From the NCBI GenBank assembly GCA_020853455.1, contig JADYYV010000203.1, positions 1 to 8,224 of the forward strand: a stretch of 8,224 bases of DNA. The letters are read 5' to 3'. This document shows, piece after piece, positions 6,772 through 8,224 of the stretch (the first letter of the stretch is position 1; each line of letters starts with the position of its first letter). A program made the translations under genes and the position numbers. The DNA is from Alphaproteobacteria bacterium. Lineage in GTDB: Bacteria > Pseudomonadota > Alphaproteobacteria > Micavibrionales > UBA2020. Under the pieces are notes generated by a model. The model ran no database searches, had not been told where the DNA came from, and saw nothing but the letters and a program-made list of their open reading frames with translations.

Positions 6772-6893
6772 GTGCAACCTCGGTTTGATACGACCGGATT
6801 TTATTGCAAAAGACAGGCTTTAAGCCACAATAATCTCGTGTTAAAAATAGCCCACGCGAAAGCCCTGTCGCGGCTTCCCTTTTCTGAAGGATT
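6772..6893. promoter_or_regulatory. Divergent promoter region between deoA and isocitrate dehydrogenase
   Basis: This 122 bp gap must hold promoters for both directions. For the plus strand a candidate is TTGCAA (6804-6809) with AATAAT (6829-6834) at 19 nt, a loose fit. No convincing deoA promoter was identified. Two inverted repeats share the same half-site: GGCTT-T-AAGCC at 6816-6826, and AAGCC (6860-6864) with GGCTT (6872-6876) 7 nt apart. The first lies between the candidate plus-strand boxes, where a regulator could act. AAGGA (6887-6891) is the isocitrate dehydrogenase ribosome site and GAGG (6778-6781, minus) that of deoA. Confidence 0.45.
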
Positions 6894-8224
6894 ATGAAAA
6901 CCATGACGAAGAAATCCCCCATCACGGTCGCGCATGGCGACGGCATCGGCCCCGAAATCATGGCGGCGACGCTCAAGATTCTCGAAGCCGCCGGCGCGCA
7001 GCTGGAGATCGAAACGATCGAGATCGGGGAAAAGGTCTACAAGCGCGGCGTGATGTCGGGCATCGAGGACAAGTCGTGGGAATCCATCCAGCGCACCAAA
7101 TGCTTCCTGAAAGCGCCCATCTCCACCCCGCAGGGCGGCGGGTTCAAGAGCCTGAACGTGACCGTGCGCAAATCGATGGCGCTTTATGCGAACGTGCGCC
7201 CCTGCATCTCCTATCACCCTTACGTGCGCACCACGCAGCCCGTGATGAACATGGTGATCGTACGGGAGAACGAGGAAGATCTGTACGCCGGCATCGAACA
7301 CCAGCAGACCGACAACGTGGTGCAATGCCTGAAACTGATCTCGCATACAGGCTCGGAGCGTATCATCCGTTACGCGTTTGAATACGCCCGCGCGCATGGC
7401 CGCAAAAAAGTGACTTGCATTTCCAAAGACAACATCATGAAAATGACGGATGGCTTGTTCCACCGCATTTTCGACACGGTCGCCAAGGAATATCCTGACC
7501 TTGCCGCCAACCACATGATCGTCGATATCGGCGCTGCGAAAATCGCGGCGGCGCCGCATTTGTTTGACGTTGTCGTCACGGAAAACCTGTATGGCGATAT
7601 TTTGTCGGATATCGCGGCGGAAGTGTCCGGCTCGGTCGGGCTTTGCGGTTCGGCCAATATCGGCAAGCATGGCGCGATGTTCGAGGCGGTGCATGGATCG
7701 GCACCCGATATCGCGGGTCATGGCATTGCGAACCCGTCCGGCCTGCTGAATGCCGCCGTGCTGATGCTGCAGCATCTGGGGCAGACCGAAGTTGCCGCGA
7801 AAATCCAGAACGCGTGGCTGGCGACGATCGAAGACGGCATCCATACCGGCGAGATTTTTAACCCGCAGGTAAGCGCCAAGCGCGCCAACACCGCCGAATT
7901 CAGCGACGCGGTGATAGAGCGCCTTGGCAAACTGCCGAAATATTTCCCCGCGATGGTGGCGGCGGAAGAAAAGCAGATGAAGCTGCCCGATATTCAAATG
8001 CCGCCCCGCCGCGCCAAGAAACTGGAGGGCGTGGATGTGTTCGTCGACTGGAACGGCGCGGTGAACGAGCTGGCGGGCAACGTGAAATCGCTGTCGAATT
8101 CGCTGAAACTGTCGAGCATCGACAGCCGCGGGTTGCTCGTCTGGCCCGAAGCCATCGCCAAATCCGAACAGGGCGACCATTGGCGCTGCCGCTTCACCCC
8201 CGCGAACGACGCCGCCCCCGTGAC
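6894..8224 (+). CDS. icd: Isocitrate dehydrogenase, Thermus/Rickettsia type, C-terminus cut by window edge
   Basis: The enzyme oxidatively decarboxylates isocitrate to 2-oxoglutarate in the TCA cycle. The frame is open for 443 codons to the right edge, out of roughly 480-500 in relatives. Visible sites are GDGIGPE (15-21), isocitrate contacts S86, N88, R92, R102, R124, Y131 and K178, and metal aspartates D211, D235 and D239 within NLYGDILSD. The nucleotide loop HGSAPDIAG is at 267-275. After about 365 comes an extra C-terminal domain (VDVFVDW, then HWRCRF) that 3-isopropylmalate dehydrogenase lacks and that the Thermus thermophilus and alphaproteobacterial isocitrate dehydrogenases have; this decides against leuB. 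The loop has D272-I273 where NADP enzymes have Lys-Tyr, suggesting NAD+ use. Two starts are possible: 6894, only 2 nt after AAGGA, and 6903, with 11 nt spacing; 6903 may be the true one. It is divergent from deoA. Confidence 0.92.
   Translation, partial: MKTMTKKSPITVAHGDGIGPEIMAATLKILEAAGAQLEIETIEIGEKVYKRGVMSGIEDKSWESIQRTKCFLKAPISTPQGGGFKSLNVTVRKSMALYANVRPCISYHPYVRTTQPVMNMVIVRENEEDLYAGIEHQQTDNVVQCLKLISHTGSERIIRYAFEYARAHGRKKVTCISKDNIMKMTDGLFHRIFDTVAKEYPDLAANHMIVDIGAAKIAAAPHLFDVVVTENLYGDILSDIAAEVSGSVGLCGSANIGKHGAMFEAVHGSAPDIAGHGIANPSGLLNAAVLMLQHLGQTEVAAKIQNAWLATIEDGIHTGEIFNPQVSAKRANTAEFSDAVIERLGKLPKYFPAMVAAEEKQMKLPDIQMPPRRAKKLEGVDVFVDWNGAVNELAGNVKSLSNSLKLSSIDSRGLLVWPEAIAKSEQGDHWRCRFTPANDAAPV

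Noticed and set aside
5638..6897. Plus-strand 419-codon frame opposite deoA
   Set aside because: Composition is that of an antisense shadow, and deoA on the other strand is complete and well conserved.
6801..8180. Minus-strand 459-codon frame opposite isocitrate dehydrogenase
   Set aside because: It is an antisense shadow; the plus-strand frame holds every substrate and metal residue of isocitrate dehydrogenase.
6894..8224. 3-isopropylmalate dehydrogenase (leuB) as the identity of the right-edge gene
   Set aside because: The nucleotide loop resembles it, but the C-terminal extension with VDVFVDW and HWRCRF is specific to the Thermus/Rickettsia-type isocitrate dehydrogenases, and leu operon neighbours are absent.

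Overview
The window reads as a stretch of alphaproteobacterial chromosome with the end of an integrated mobile element at its left edge. The lineage call is an inference. It rests on the UvrC-PgsA gene pair, an isocitrate dehydrogenase of the Thermus/Rickettsia type with a C-terminal extension, and a tRNA promoter with a CTTGAC-type -35. No species can be named. Codon use in the chromosomal genes is strongly GC-rich, while the leftmost kilobase is clearly less so.

Left part (1-1171): a tyrosine recombinase (phage-type integrase) runs on the minus strand and is cut by the window edge, so most of the element lies to the left. Its start is followed, moving right, by about 135 bp of AT-rich, palindrome-rich DNA. 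Then comes the 5' half of a tRNA-Leu(TAA) gene, intact through the anticodon loop but with no recognisable 3' half. The tRNA promoter is still in place to its right. This is best explained as an attachment-site junction.

Middle part (1322-3955): uvrC (nucleotide excision repair) and pgsA (phosphatidylglycerophosphate synthase) form a tight plus-strand pair. A converging minus-strand gene follows, and between the two lies a pair of inverted hairpin repeats that differ by a compensatory base-pair change.

Right part (3956-8224): on the minus strand, deoA (thymidine phosphorylase) and cdd (cytidine deaminase) overlap by 4 nt and form a pyrimidine-salvage unit. An EamA-type membrane transporter lies just downstream in the same direction. 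Cdd would deaminate (deoxy)cytidine to (deoxy)uridine and DeoA would split thymidine or deoxyuridine into base and deoxyribose-1-phosphate; the transporter's substrate is unknown. Divergent from deoA, across a 122 bp intergenic region, is an isocitrate dehydrogenase gene cut by the right edge. Its cofactor-site residues (Asp-Ile) point to NAD+ rather than NADP+.

The chromosomal genes are ordinary housekeeping functions. The points most worth a second look are the severed tRNA-Leu beside the integrase, the covarying hairpin pair, and the cofactor residues of the isocitrate dehydrogenase. I see no evidence for a novel multi-gene system inside this window; if one exists, it would be cargo of the element to the left.
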